Shown here: positions 44,970 to 57,537 of the stretch, piece after piece
Layout of the letters: each line of letters starts with the position of its first letter
How positions within the stretch are numbered: the first letter of the stretch is position 1
NCBI GenBank assembly: GCA_030847615.1
Contig: JAUMIR010000001.1
Coordinates: 291,488,187 to 291,552,186 of the forward strand
Length of the DNA: 64,000 nt
Direction: 5' to 3'
Origin: Gambelia wislizenii
Lineage: Eukaryota > Chordata > Lepidosauria > Squamata > Crotaphytidae
The notes under the pieces: generated by a model
What the model saw: the letters and a program-made list of their open reading frames with translations, nothing else
What the model was told of the DNA's origin: nothing
The model's database searches: none
Position numbers and translations under genes: made by a program

Positions 44970-45936
44970 ATTCTTGTCTATACTATGAAAAACACCCAGC
45001 CTCACCTCGCCGTTTCCCTGTCTGCAGTGACTCCGCAGCAACCCTGTTAATGCCACATACACACAGGACGCATCGGGGCAACTTCAGCCTAACTGGCCAC
45101 ACTTCCCTGTCTGCTACACTGTTTTCCCCCTTCCTAGCATCGACCTATCAACCAATAGGTGTTAATGTTTGCCTGTCAATCTATTTGAACCACTCCAGTT
45201 GGATGCCTCCCCCATCCAAGCCCCTTTCTCCCTTTTTTGGCCCAGTGAGGGAGACAGGACTTCAGATGTACACACACATACAAATAGAGAGAGAAAAAAT
45301 AAAATGTGATTTTGTTGATATTTATTAACAAGTTCAGCCATGAGATCAAAGGTGAGGGGATCGATCACACCATGTATTGCCATTAAAAAAAAAAAAAAAA
45401 GCTCCGGGCACATCCCCACATCCTTGTGTTACTTTTTTTCCTGCCCTGAATGTTGTTACATGGATGTCTGCCCAAGCGAGCAAGCGAGCAAGTGAATGAT
45501 CAGGGGGAAGAAGAGTGTGCACACTGGCTGGCTCTTTGCTTGCTCACTCAAGATCCACATACAAACATTCAGGGCAGAGGGGAAAAGGAGACACGAGGCT
45601 GATGGGGGTGGGATCAGCTTGGCTTGGCTGTGCCCAGCGCAGAAGTAAAAACATGGCAACACACGCCATGCTTGCTCAAACCAACCAATCCCACCCACCA
45701 AAAACTCCTCCCACTCTCAGCTCCACACCGAAGCTGCCTTGGAACACTGGCCACACACAGGATTATCAGGATTTTGAGGGGAAGTCAGATTTAAAGATGA
45801 GCATTTTTTAAAATGCGTTAAAGCCCTATAAACCACATTCCCTATGGATTCCCTGCAAATTCTCCAGAACATCATGTGATCTGATTGCAGCAACTACGGG
45901 GCCAGTACAAATTTTTTAGTAAATGTAGACAATCCC
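44970..45936. mobile_element. PIF/Harbinger-like element, TSD TTA, 967 bp
   Basis: The ends are ATTCTTGTCTATACTATG and AAATGTAGACAATCCC, flanked by TTA (44967-44969, 45937-45939), the canonical PIF/Harbinger target. Interior has an A-run (45385-45400) and GAGCAAGCGAGCAAG-type repeats. No transposase. Confidence 0.8.
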
Positions 45937-45939
45937 TTA

Positions 45940-48463
45940 GTGACCATTTCACTTAACATGTTTACAGGTATCTGAGGTTTCTGACCCCTGCCCCTCTGAG
46001 TTATTTTGTACATCTGTGTTACACAAAACCTTCATATCCGTGGAAACGATCCACGTATGTTCTGGTCTTACAATGTTAAACTGCCTTCATGCCACACACA
46101 TTCCTCTAGCACACAAGCAAGACTATTAAAGTAAAGCAGAAAGTAGTTAGAAGAAGATTAGACTAAGGCTTCAGGATTATGCTGCACCTGATCCTGAAGG
46201 GAAGAACTTCTCATGAGTAGCAGGAAGCAGATGCACCAAAGGTGGGGTGGGCGGAAGTTAGAGTGGGGAGTTAAGGTTACAGGAGTAGGGGAGGAAGCGC
46301 CTGTGTTTGCAGAATGCCAGCCAGGGTCAGAGAAACACTAAAGGAGTATGAGAGGAGAGCATGGGGGACAGAGGGGGGAAGCGGGTCAGACGAACATGGA
46401 GGATCTAGGCGAGGGGGGGGGTCTGAGCAAGCTGCACTGAGTTTTCCAGGAGCGTTTATAGGGAAAAAATCCCATTGAAGGTGGAATATTGATGAAAGAA
46501 ACATTTGTTTCAGATTATTCCCAACAATTAAAACAAAGGAATCCTGGAAGAGCCAAGAACTGGGAAATAGGTGTATCTTTAGACCAGATGATTGACAGAC
46601 AACCTCCCTTTTGATTTGTAGATATGTAGATGTGAACCAGACTTAGCATGGCAATGGGGATCCCCAACTGTATAGGTACTGTCTTCCTTCCTAGGTTTTT
46701 CTACTTCAGAGAGCTGTCACCTATTTATGCCAAAAGTGTGAATGTTGGGGAATTTGCTAGGCCCCTTCCTGGCTATAACGTGCTGCCCTGAGCCTGATTC
46801 CTTTTCTCATCAGCCCTTCAAAGGCCCAGTTAGCCAAACTGATATCAAACTATTGTCAATTATAAGTGAACCAAGGTAGGGAAAGATGGTGTATGTTATA
46901 GGGTATGATGGGTCACATTACATCTATGGAACATAAACCTAGCACTGGCAGAATTGGGATCAGGTGGTTATCTGCAAGTATAGCATGACTCTAAATAATG
47001 GAAATGTCTCATTAAAAATCTCAGTTCTACTATCAATGCAGATAACTGCTGTGTCACATTCAAACTTTCTCTATCTTTAATATGGGGACAATAATACTGC
47101 TTGTGAGGTGGGAGGATTATCTGGGAGTGATAGTAAATTAATTTCATTAATTACATGTAGCATTCACAAAAAGGCTGATTTCTCTGTGTGGAATACACAA
47201 GAAAGGGAAGGTGGGTTGTTGAGAGTGGCCATGAGAGACAGGAGGATGTTGCAGATGACTGGATCCTTACTGAAATATTGGTACTCTCATAATAATGAAC
47301 TCCGTGTTGTACAGTGTTGTATATTTTTGGGGTTTGGTGCAGGTAGGAACTTTAAAACAAGTTTGCGTTCTTAATAAAATTCTTAAAAGTAACTGATCAT
47401 GTGTAAATAGATTTGTAGACACTTGAAACAAATTCACGTTTGTGAAATGCTGAGATCTTTCATAGCAGCAACTTTCTGCTTAACTATAGAAGTAGTTTAC
47501 AGTGCTGAACATTTTTAAAATGCATGAATTAAAATAAAAAGTGATAGCAGAATTACTTATCATAATTAACTGAAGTGTTTTTCTACTTGGAAAATATTAA
47601 ATACTAAATAGCATGTGTGTTGTTCTTTTGTCTGTGGTGAACTGTGAAACAGCCTTTTCAAAGTTCATGCATAAAACTTCCAAAGCTCCTCAGATCGCAT
47701 TAGCATGCATTTTAACATATGCATGATACAAAGAAAAATGTAGCTAATGATACTGCACTCTCGCGCAGGCTTTAACTCTAGCATTTATTCACAGAAAGGC
47801 ATCTTGCAAAGGATTAGTGTGCAATTGTGATGGTAATTTGAATCAATTATTTTAAAGATAAAGATACATAAAAAAGAATTCAAACTCTACACATACATAC
47901 GTGCACACACAAATATGCTACATTTATCCTTCTGCTCAATCACAAATGTGTTTGTAGTTTGCTAAGCCATTTCTGTTTGGAAGATTATAATGTGTTTCGT
48001 TGGATCCTAGTGCAATATAAAGATAAAGATAAGCAGAAGAACTCACACGTATGCTACATTGATCCTTTTACCCAGCAGTAATATGTTTGTGATTACCAAA
48101 CCATTTCAACTTAGCACTAGAATTCTGACTTGTTATACTGGATCACAAAGCAATACAGTTGTGACAGATTAAATTTTCTTTGCAAAAATAATAAGGGATG
48201 CTCCACTAAAACTACATTTGAAGGAGTCATGTAGAACTTGGGTCTTTTGAAATAAGGGACATCCATTGTGTTCAATGGAGCTGACGCTGTGAAATATGGC
48301 ACATTCCCTTACAAAAAGGGACCTACTTAAATAAGGGATTTATATGGCAATCATTGTCCCCACTGTGCTGAGTGGCTGCAGAGATTTGAGGCTTAATACA
48401 TTGTAGGCTTCACTATAATTTCCCCAGCCTTAACCTGCAAACACAGTAGAACAAGAAACTATC
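45940..48463. other. Intergenic, no gene seen; 47380-48060 repeat-poor
   Basis: No exon recognised. 47380-48060 is AT-rich without identifiable transposons and contains ATGCATAAAAC and TTAGCATGCATTTTAAC motifs. It is a candidate for conserved noncoding sequence. Confidence 0.4.
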
Positions 48464-48465
48464 TA

Positions 48466-48696
48466 CAGTTGTCCCTCTATATCCACGGATTTGGTATCCA
48501 TGGATTTAAGTATTCACAGCTTGAAAATATTCTGTAAAAAATAATAATCCAAAAAGCAAACCTTGATTTTGCCATCTTATATAAGGGACACCATTTTGCT
48601 ATGCCATTACTTATAATGGGACTTGAGTATTCACGGATTTTGGTATCCATGGGGGGGTCCTGTAACCAAACCCCAGCAAATGTTAAGGGACAACTA
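48466..48696. mobile_element. Tigger-type MITE, 231 bp
   Basis: The ends are CAGTTGTCCCTCTATATCC and TTAAGGGACAACTA, flanked by TA (48464-48465, 48697-48698). Internal GGATTTTGGTATCCATGGGG and GAAAATATTCTGTAAAAAAT resemble mammalian Tigger-derived elements. Confidence 0.8.
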
Positions 48697-48698
48697 TA

Positions 48699-49468
48699 TT
48701 TTAATTCGTGAGACTCTTCATAGCCCTGGCAAAAAGTACAGAAATTGTTTGAAGATACAATTTTTATGTATCAATTATGATACCATTCCAGCTTGGTAAA
48801 TTTCGTAGTGGGGGTGGGGGTTTCATCAGTCTAATGGTAATCCTAACAATCTCTAAAAATTAGCTCTGTGATTGGGCTTTCTTTCAATCCTAATTGCAAA
48901 ACTGAATATGAGACATGGAAATTTGCTTTTACTAAAACAGCAAATTGAATAAGTTAACTTTGGGGGCTGGGAAAGCAGAGGGAGGAAGCAAGTAATCTCC
49001 TTGCAAATATTTTGTTCCATATCTACATTTAATATGTCAAGTACAGCATTAAGTATATTGTGTGTTGGTGTTCAGGAAGCTGGCTTGGAGATTTCGGAGC
49101 CCCTTTTGCTTAGGCTGTCCCACAGAAAGGCCAAGTGAAAATGGCTCCAGTTAAAGTGGTGAGAGGTGACCAGGTACCGGTACTTCTTCATTCTGTCTTT
49201 GTGACAGCCACGGAAGTGCAGGATTAACTAGGATTTAGAATAATCCTTCTTCCCTCACCAGGCTTCCTATCATTTCTAGCTGCAGTGGGATTACCTGTCT
49301 TCCATCAGCCAACACTAGCAGGAGGTGGAAAGGCTTTGGGTGATGAGATAAGGGTCAAAATCCAGTATCACACCAGCAGGCTTCTGGTGGTGCAAAAGGA
49401 CATTCTGTCCCTACTGGCAATCCTTCATATTGCTTAGGAATCAGCTCATCTTCTTGCCAATTATGGAG
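48699..49468. other. Intergenic, no gene seen
   Basis: No recognised feature. Confidence 0.5.
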
Positions 49469-49473
49469 ATTAT

Positions 49474-50206
49474 TGGACATGGGGGAACACGCCAAAAAAT
49501 CATGTTTCCATCAGTTGAAGTAAAACAAAGTACTTTATTGGAATAACAAAGAATGTAAACTAACATACAAAACATATGTTTTTATGGAGCATACAAGGCT
49601 ATCACAGAGTAAGGCAGAAGGGATAGATAGATAGATAGATAGATAGAGGTCCGGGAAGATAGGGTGATAGTTACCAGTCTCGAGGAGAAAAGAGTTCCGT
49701 GCAGTGAAGATACTCAGACAGGTGGTCTGAGGGTGGCACAGAAGGTTCTGATTCGTGGTGTGCCAAGAAAGAGAGTGGCCAGGTCTGTATGCTGTGGCAC
49801 AGACTTGCTAGGGTTGGAGCTAGGATATTTATAACCTAGTTTGTGCCTTGGAGAGGTGTGCTGGTTATGACAAAGCCTGGATGTTTTCTCCACAGGATAA
49901 ATAAAAGAAACTGAAACTTAACTGATTGCTTTAGATCTGGAGTGATAAAACATTGATGGTCTTGCAACAACCTCATAAGGTTGGACAGGAGGGGGTGTGA
50001 GGAGAGATTTCTGTAGGGTATGGATTGAGGAATGGTCATGTGTTTGCATGATTGAATTATTGCCTGAAACGGCCTGACCTCTGACTGACTTCCAGTCTGC
50101 CTAACCTTACAGTCAACGTGACCCCAAAAAGTGTCCAATATGTCCAGTTATGGAATCTCATGGGGAGGGGTAGTAGGGCATGCTAACAGCTTCATAGCAC
50201 ACTACA
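49474..50206 (-). mobile_element. Solo LTR, ~733 bp
   Basis: On the minus strand it starts TGTAGTGTGCTATGAAGC and ends CCCCCATGTCCA (TG...CA). It contains a TATA-like GGTTATAAATATCC near 49830 and a polyadenylation signal (AATAAAG near 49535). The flanks TTAT/TTAC may be a decayed 4-bp TSD. A (GATA)n tract lies at 49622-49647. No internal retroviral genes. Confidence 0.75.
49622..49647. repeat. (GATA)n microsatellite
   Basis: About six GATA units within the solo LTR. Confidence 0.95.
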
Positions 50207-50329
50207 TTACTGTATATTAATACAAGAGTCCTGGCTACTGCACATATAACAAAAAGAATCTTCTCAGAGAGAGTTTTTGAACCCTGGGAAACTGACTTTT
50301 GGTTAGCAGATTAATTTTTTTCACACATC

Positions 50330-50700
50330 CATCCATCCATTAATTCATTTGTTCATTCATTCATTTATATCCTGCCTTTATCTCACCACCCATTGCCTTT
50401 TTAGGTCATTAGGTCAAAAGGGTGGCCTTTTTAGTCATCAGCGCGCTTGCAGAAAGCGTGGGATGAGTCCTTCCTGAATCTTCGTTTGCGAAGAAAAGCC
50501 AGAGAGATCCCACAAATGAGACCCAAGGTGGCTAACAACATCGTTAAACTAATACAAGCTAAAAACAATACAAAAGTAAAAAAAATACATTCTAAATATA
50601 AAATTTAAGAAAGAATTAAACGATTTATAAGTTAAAACTTTAACAGTAAAAATATTAAAACACAGAACAGACCACTGTAAACATCTGAAAGACTTGTATT
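50330..50700 (-). mobile_element. Antisense LINE 3' region
   Basis: (CATT)n-rich start, then TTTATATCCTGCCTTTATCT and CCCAAGGTGGCTAACAACAT followed by A-rich ATAAAA runs: the typical antisense squamate LINE 3' end. Confidence 0.65.
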
Positions 50701-51375
50701 ACCTTATGCAACCCTTTGAAAATTTAGGGCAAAGGTCATGATTTGCATCTTTCTGGATTCTATTATATTTTATGCCACTCCCACAACTGTATAAATATGC
50801 TTTATGCCTGAGGCCTTAATATCACTTGATACTCTACCCAAAGAAGTGGGTTTATATCCATGAAAGCTCATGTAAAAATAAAAACCACTTAGTCTTAAAC
50901 ATGCTCCCACTTTTCTTTTCCTTTTTTCTTCCTACCGCTTCTTTCCTACTTTTTAAGCAAAAAACAAAAAGCAAAAAATGTTTTGCATGTATGTAAGCTG
51001 CATTCTTGTTCTTCCTTGCCTGGGACAAGAGACAATACTACGTATTTATGTTTGTTTGCTTTTAACCATGTGGCTACTCATATAAGAAAAACCAAGTGTG
51101 TACATGTAGAATACAGGTGATTTTTTAAAATAATTTCCTATTTATACAATGGGTCTAGCCATCATGGCCAGAATCTAGTTGGACAGTTATAAATGCATAA
51201 CACAGAGTTACGCACTCATGACTGTTTCATATTCATGATCCCTACGTAGCCCCTAGTTTAGGGTTTAGTCTACAAAAGATGCTGTAACTTCTTTCAGTTA
51301 GGACTTTATCAGATTAGCATCTAAAAATGCTGTGATTCCGCAAAGAGGAAAGCATGGTTTCATTATTACACTAAG
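50701..51375. other. Intergenic, no gene seen
   Basis: No recognised feature. Confidence 0.5.
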
Positions 51376-51988
51376 GAGATTTTCACACAGGGGCCAAATG
51401 CCTGTTTCTGCTCCACCATCCCTTCTCCCGTCCCTGCTACGGGGTTAAAGAAAATGCTCACACACTTACCTTAATACCGCAGCAGGCATGTCATCCCTCT
51501 CCCCTCGGCTTCACTGCTGTAAATACAGCTGCCGTAAAGCTGCTTTTACAGCAGTGAAGCCAAATCCCGCTCGTTCTTGCGAGAGAATGATGCAAGGGAA
51601 ATTCAAAAATAAAAAGTAAAAAAAAAAAACACTTTAAAAGTACACCAAGCACCAAAAATTACCAAAAAAACCCCCAAGTAACCGAGGGAGGGGGGTAAAA
51701 AGGGTGCCACTTACCTGGATGTTCCCATCCGTGCCTGGAAGTGTCCAGAACGGACCTCCCTCCCACAGCTGCCATTGCAGGAGAGGAACAGGACACTTTT
51801 CAGACCACCCGTGATAGAAATGGAACGGGTGGTTATTAACAACTTTTCCTAGTGATTGAAATATCACGGAGAAAAAACAGAATGTTCATGTTGAGGGCAT
51901 GGAAGGGGTGAACATTGTCTGAAAGAGAAATCTTTCAGCAACCCTGTTCCATGCCTGCAACGGGATAATAAGCTGGAGTGAAAATCTC
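51376..51988 (-). mobile_element. DNA transposon with GAGATTTTCAC ends
   Basis: The ends are GAGATTTTCACACAGG and GAGTGAAAATCTC. Interior contains CACTTACCTGGATGTTCCCA and GCCTGGAAGTGTCC, related in antisense to the 16935 family. An internal palindrome, GCTTCACTGCTGTAAATACA with TTTTACAGCAGTGAAGC, lies near 51510-51563. Confidence 0.7.
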
Positions 51989-52204
51989 TTTATTATCACA
52001 CGTCGCTGTAATCACATGAAAGAACTGCCACAGAATTATTGCATGACCACCACTAGCACTTCAAGAATGGGACTTTTGTTATTTAGCATGGGTGAGATTT
52101 TGGCAGTTCTTGCAAGAAGATGCAAGCACATTTAAAAACACCAACCGCCCCCCCCCACACACTTAACTTGCAAAGCAAATGAACACACAACACTTAAACA
52201 AACC

Positions 52205-52495
52205 TTTAAAAAAGCACTAAAGACGGATCTCTTTTGGCAGGCCTTTCCTGATTAGATCCTGGCCTCAGGAGCTGCGTCTCCTGGCTTTTAAAAATCTTGT
52301 GTATATTTGTTTTTAATGTGATTTTAGTTAGATGGTTTTAATTTTATATTGTTTAATGTCTTTTTATGGGGGAGAGTAGGGGTGGGTGGTGCTTTTAGTA
52401 ATTATTACAATGTTTTAATTGTTGGAAGCCTCCCCGATTGTTTTTAGCAGAGGGATGGGGTATAAATAAATATTATTATTATTATTATTATTATT
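52205..52495 (+). mobile_element. L2-group LINE 3' end
   Basis: The end of the RT ORF reads LKKALKTDLFWQAFPD then a stop. A 3'UTR follows with TGTTGGAAGCCTCCCCGATT and GGGGTATAAATAAATATT, then (ATT)n (52463-52494). 5'-truncated. Confidence 0.8.
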
Positions 52496-52499
52496 AAGA

Positions 52500-53190
52500 A
52501 TTCTAAATGCTTCTTTCTAAACTGCAAATCCCAGGATTCCATAGAATGTTGTCATGGAACATAATGCTATAATTGGGTAGTGTGAATAGGCCCTGAGTGT
52601 GGTTTCCTTTCCCTCCAACATTTCACAGATGAAAACTGGGATACACATGGCCAAGAAACATCAGGGTACATTCAAAATGGTGGAAGTTATCAATGAGGAA
52701 GAAGACACAAGCTAGAAGAGGGTGCAGCAGTTTGCTTTTGCCAGAGCCTACAGTGAAGGGGAAAACACTGCCCTCTCCTCCCCACCCCAAATAAATTGTG
52801 TGCAAACTACTTTTGCACTTTGGATTCAGTTTGCAGCAACTGAAGTAAGTGAACTGAAGAGAGAGAAATTGGAACATTTTAAAAACTGCTGAAAAAGTGG
52901 GACAATGGGATAAACTAGGATTGTCTTTGCCAAATCTGGACAGTTGGAGTATATGGGTTTCTTTAGAAATCTAGCTACAAGAATTTGGAGACACTGAGTA
53001 TAATACAGTGTTTAAAAATGAGTGTAAACTGTTGTATTCTTTAGTAGTTCCAGCCACTGTATATTTATGTTATGCCTTTCTACATTTTCAAAAAGAAAGA
53101 AATTCTCCAAAGAAGGAGGGAGAATCATCTTTATCCCAGAAGTTATGGTTGCAACTGCATAAATGCATGCATACATACATACGTACATAT
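52500..53190. other. Intergenic, no gene seen
   Basis: 52515-52595 (ACTGCAAATCCCAGGATTCC...GGGTAGTGTGAATAGGCCCT) looks like one end of the 37449-type MITE. The rest is unassigned apart from a short (CATA)n near 53165-53187. Confidence 0.45.
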
Positions 53191-53194
53191 GGAT

Positions 53195-54250
53195 GACTCA
53201 GATGAAGTCATCTGAGTGCCAGGAAGCTGCACCTCCTGATAATGGAACTCTCTCTGAGGACTTGTCTATATGGTAAAAATAATCTTAATGGCAATCGCAT
53301 GGAAGGCGATCCGTACAAACGGACATTTGCGTAAATATGTGTCTTTCAGAAGCATGGGGGAAGCCAAATCCATCTGAAAGTCCATGTGAGAAGTTTCCGG
53401 GGCTTCAACTAGATTTTTAAAAAAGCTCCGTACGACATGCAAATGTCTGATCGTTTGGATACTTGTATTTTCATTGGTACGAGCAGGCAGTGTAATCTAA
53501 TTGGCTGAGCGAGCATGGGAGGGTGGGGCAAGGAAACAGGGAAAGCGCTTGCTGCTGCCATGTTGGATTTTTGGCTAAGCAAGGGTCCAGCAAGTTAATA
53601 AAGCGGTGATCTTATACTCTTTTTCCTTTTCTTTTTTGTAAATATAAAATATCGCATGTGCACACAATTGTAAACTTAAAAAAAAAAGACTGGTGGCAGA
53701 TTTTAAATTGTTAGCAAATCACTTATGGCCACCATCTTGGCTAGGGGTCATACAAAGTTTAGGGGAGCTCTTTTGATCATTAAGACAGGTCACAGCATTG
53801 CGAATGGCTGCTTTTTCAGAGGCGTTCGTATTCTCCTCCTTGTATAGACAAGCCCTGATTGAGTCTAAAGAAATGGGGGATGGGGACCCTGCTCCACAAC
53901 AGGAGTTGACAAAAGCTGCAGATGCTGAAGACGACATGCTCCTGTCCTTCACTGAGCGAAGGAGGCAGAAATGCCAAGCCCAGTGCTGGTTAAGTCATAG
54001 ACGGTGACCTAATTAGGCACTCATTATGCACCTGTGGTCTGGAAGGAGCTGCCCATAAATATCCCAGCTGTTCTCTCTCAGCCTTATTGCTGACAACTCT
54101 TTTATCTGTACTTTCTCACATTCCTGTTTTTTCTTGACCTTGGACTGGGTATGTTTTGGGCTCCTCTGTTAACTCCTTGTTGGCTCGTTTACCTGGACTT
54201 CTGACTTGCTGATATGACCTCTGGAACAGCTAACGACCACCTTGGTGCTT
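53195..54250 (+). mobile_element. Decayed 5' LTR of a Ty3/Gypsy element, interrupted
   Basis: Immediately upstream of a Gypsy gag, the sequence has LTR character: GTGGTCTGGAAGGAGCTGCC, TATA-like CATAAATATCCC (54052-54063), and a pyrimidine-rich R/U5 with repeated TTGCTGAC, TTGGACTGG. Collapsing the PIF element (53258-53855, TSD TGA) joins ...CTCTCTCTGA to TTGAGTCTAAAG. The exact LTR start and the primer-binding site are not resolved. Confidence 0.55.
53258..53855 (+). mobile_element. PIF/Harbinger-like element, family B copy 2, TSD TGA
   Basis: The ends are GGACTTGTCTATATGG and GTATAGACAAGCCC, flanked by TGA (53255-53257, 53856-53858). Homologous throughout to 34626-35243. It is inserted in the Gypsy LTR. 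Confidence 0.85.
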
Positions 54251-54344
54251 CTTCCTTTATCTTGCTCAGATAATCCATGAATGACCTGGACTGGACAGTC
54301 TACTCGATCGCTCCTACACACTAACCACCTGCTTCCTCAGGCAC

Positions 54345-54918
54345 TTGCTGACATGTGTTCAAGACAGATTGTCAGCACTCCCAAACAATGCTGGCAGCAT
54401 GGAGGCACTGGTTCAAGAGAATCAGGCTCTGGCTAAGCAAGTAAGTCAGCTCACCACAGCTGTGGTCCATCTGCAGCTTCCTTGGCGCAAGTGCCCTGTG
54501 TCTCCACTAGAGAAATTTGATGGCTCCCCACTCCGGTTCCAGGCCTTCTTGGCTCATTGCCACCTGTACATTCAGCTCTGTCCTGAGAACTTCCATATGG
54601 ACCTGGTAAAGATGGCCTTTATAATCAGCCTACTTACTGGTCCAGCTGCAAAATGGGCTACCCCCTTTCTCAAGCCCTATCCTGACCAACCCGACTGACT
54701 TTTTAAAGTAAACGAGAGGGTATGGGATGACCTGGTGAAAGTTGAGACTGTTAATAGATGGGTCTTTTGCCTCTGCCAGGAGAAGGGGATCAGTGGCTAT
54801 TTACACTACCACCTTCCAGCTACTGGCACAGGATTTGGCCTGGAATGATGCGGCTCTGGAGGACCAGTATAAGGAAAGTCTGTTTGGATTGACCATCTGC
54901 TTCCCTACAAAGACTCAT
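54345..54918 (+). pseudogene. Ty3/Gypsy gag remnant (5' part)
   Basis: Capsid-like gag of a vertebrate Ty3/Gypsy element of the Sushi/RTL-related type. A 117-codon open stretch has a coiled-coil-like LVQENQALAKQVSQL, then PLEKFDGSPLRFQAFLAHC and MAFIISLLTGPAAKWATP, matching the conserved EKFDG...FxAFL...ISLLTGPAxxWA pattern of these capsids. It ends in a stop at 54696-54698. A second frame continues from ~54742 (FQLLAQDLAWNDAALEDQY). Gag is then broken by the LTR at 54919. The remaining gag is at 59849-60061 and 60278-~60420. It is not functional. These families encode virus-like-particle shells; domesticated relatives exist, but stops and insertions rule that out here. Confidence 0.85.
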
Positions 54919-54927
54919 TGTCACATA

Positions 54928-55212
54928 ACCCATTATTTTAGACACAGTAGATAATAGCTTCAGGGTTAAACAGTAAGCTTTATTACTAACAGAAATCTAA
55001 AGAGTTAACAGTACAACATTGTTGCTTCGAATGAAGCTCAAAGGAAAATAAAAAGTATTTACAGTCAGGCAAATCTGACGGGCAACTCATTCATTGGTTC
55101 TCCGAATATCCACACTTCCCTTTCTCTCAACCATTTGTTCCTAATAAAGCCTATCTCCATTCTCAGTATATCACCTTATTTCCATTTCAAAAGGAATACA
55201 AAACATTGACTG
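54928..55212. mobile_element. 285-bp insertion with 8-bp direct repeats
   Basis: Flanked by GTCACATA (54920-54927 and 55213-55220). Collapsing it restores the LTR start TGTCACATAGTTGTCATGCC. The insert lacks hAT-like ends and contains AGCTTTATTACTAACAGAAA, suggestive of an antisense LTR fragment. Origin unknown. Confidence 0.65.
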
Positions 55213-56211
55213 GTCACATAGTTGTCATGCCCTGTGAGCCTGATGAGGCTATAGAGTCAGAGGAGGAGGAGGGCATGGCAGGAAATGGCCCTAGGGACCC
55301 TGGCACAGGTTTATCTACACCTGTGCCAGCAGGGAACCCTGCCAACCTAGAGGCTCGAGCAGAGGAAGAGCCTGGCCTGAGTGGATTGGCATCAGTCTCA
55401 GCAGAGAGTCCTGTCAATTCAGATAAGGATGAAGAAGTAGAGAGGGACTTACCTCCACCACTGTATACCCAGCAGCAAGCTCAAAAAGAAGCTCAAAGGA
55501 AGTCTCTGAGACTTTATGAGATGATGATTATTATTAAAGTTTATTTATAGAGTGCTGTCAGTGTACACAGCGCTGTACAAAGACAATCAGGATAAAACAA
55601 AATGAAACCTGCCGAAGGCGTACAATCTAAATAAAAGAATAGGCAAAATAATAAAAATCAATTAAAACAAGATTGATTTTGTAAATTACAAACAATTACA
55701 ACAATTAATAACAAACATTCACAGTATACCCAAGTGACAGAAAAAATAAATGTATATCAGACAAATCCAGGGAATGCCTCCCTGAACAAGTTGGTCTTTA
55801 ACTCGGATTTAAAAGTGGAAAAAGAAGTAATTTCCCATATTTGAGGGGGAAGAAGGTTCCAGAAGTGAGGGGTGGCAAGCGAGAAGGGACGAATCCGGGA
55901 TGGAGCAGTGGAGATCCTAGGTTGGAACAGTAGGCCTTGAGTACTAGAACGAAGGGTATAGGTGGGAATATAAGAAGAGAGAAAGTCAGATAAATAAAGA
56001 GGAGCTAGCCCATGCTGGGCTTTGAAAGTTAGCAACAAAAGCTTATATTGGATACGGAAAGGAAAGGGAAGCCAGTGAAGAGAAAACAGCAAAGGGGAAA
56101 CATGGTCAAAGTGGTGAGCGGAAGTAATGATGTGGGTGGCTGAATGTTGAAGAGAAATTAAAGGGTGGAGATGAGAAAGGGGAAGCCCAGCTAAAAGGAG
56201 ATTACAATAAT

Positions 56212-57110
56212 CTAATCATGAGACCACCAGAACGTGAACCAAAGTCTTGGCAGTGGAGGCCGAGAGAAAAGGACGTATTTTGGCGATGTTGTAAAGGAAA
56301 AATCTGCAGGCTTTGGCTGTGGCCTGAATATGGGGAATAAAAGACAGTGAAGAATCAAAAATAAATCCGAGACTGCGGGCTTCCTGGACCAGATGAATAG
56401 AAATGTTATCAACAAAAACAGAAAAAGAGGATTGAAGGGAAGACTTAGGTGGAAAGACAAGAAGCTCTGTCTTGGACCTATTGAGCTTCAACCGCCGATG
56501 ATGCATCCAGAGAGAGACAGCTGAAAGTCATGAAGAAACTTGCTGTTCAAACTCTGAAGAAAGATCAGGGGTGGAAAGATACAGCTGGGTGTCATCGGCA
56601 TACAAATGATAGGAAAAACCGAAAGAACTAATAAGTTTTCCTAAAGACAAGGGATAAAGAGAGAACAATAGGGGACCCAAAACAGAGCCCCGGGGAACTC
56701 CAACAGATAAGGGTATGGGGGAAGAGATCTGACCACCTGTGACTACTGCAAAAGATCTATCTGACAGATAAGATTAAACCAGTTCAGAACTGAGTTCAAG
56801 AACCCAATGTCAGAAAGTATATCAACTAAAAGACAGTGATCCACAGTGTCGAATGCCGCAGATAAATCGAGGAGGATAAACACAGAATAGAAACCATTTG
56901 CCTTGGCCCGTAAAAGATCATTAGAGATCTTTGTGAGGGCCGTCTCAGTGGAATGCCGTGGGCGAAAACCAGACTGAAAAGGATCAAGGATGGAGTTGGC
57001 TTCGAGAAACTCAAGGCAGTGGGAACAGACAACCCATTCCAAAACCTTAGAAAGAAAAGGGAGAAGAGAGATCGGGCGATAACTAGACAAAGAAGAGAGG
57101 TCAAGAGAAG
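56212..57110 (-). pseudogene. L2 reverse transcriptase, broken
   Basis: Contains the polymerase motifs LDLSAAFDTVDH (motif A, catalytic Asp) and YADD (motif C), with FRPRHST between the fingers motifs. Reading frames change near 56750 and 57105, and TGA stops lie near 56531 and 56219. The palm residues are preserved in sequence, but the protein cannot be made. Confidence 0.85.
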
Positions 57111-57537
57111 ATTTTTTTCAAAATAGGGGAAACAAGAGCATGTTTAAAGTCAGAGGGAAAAGAACCAGTAGAAAGAGAAAGATTAAAGATAGAAAGAAGA
57201 GAAGGAAGGAAGGAGGGGGCTATAGAGATTAAGAGACGAGGGGGAATTGGATCAAGAGAACAAGTTGTAGGTTTGGAAGAGTGCAGCAAGGTAGAAAGTT
57301 CATCCAGAGAAACAGGAGGAAACACAGAGAATTGATTAGTCGACGGTTCTAAAAGCTTAATGGGGGAAGACAAGTTAGGAAGAACTATTTCAGATCTAAT
57401 AGTAGTGATCTTAGTGACAAAGTAATTGGCAAAGTTGGTAGGGGAAAATAATGAAGAAACAGGGGGGGAGAAGGTTTTAGCAAGGTGTTGAAGAAGGAAA
57501 ACAGCCGCTGCAGGCGCCTCTAGTTGGCGCAGATCAA

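Noticed and set aside
21560..53000. BAZ2B exons, the expected head-to-head neighbour
   Set aside because: No bromodomain, PHD or other BAZ2B-like coding sequence and no second CpG island was found; it must lie farther upstream.
55206..55550. 114-codon acidic ORF (EESEEEEGMAG-like)
   Set aside because: It lies within LTR U3 sequence and runs into the L2 insertion; charge richness follows from GAG/GAA purine-rich DNA.
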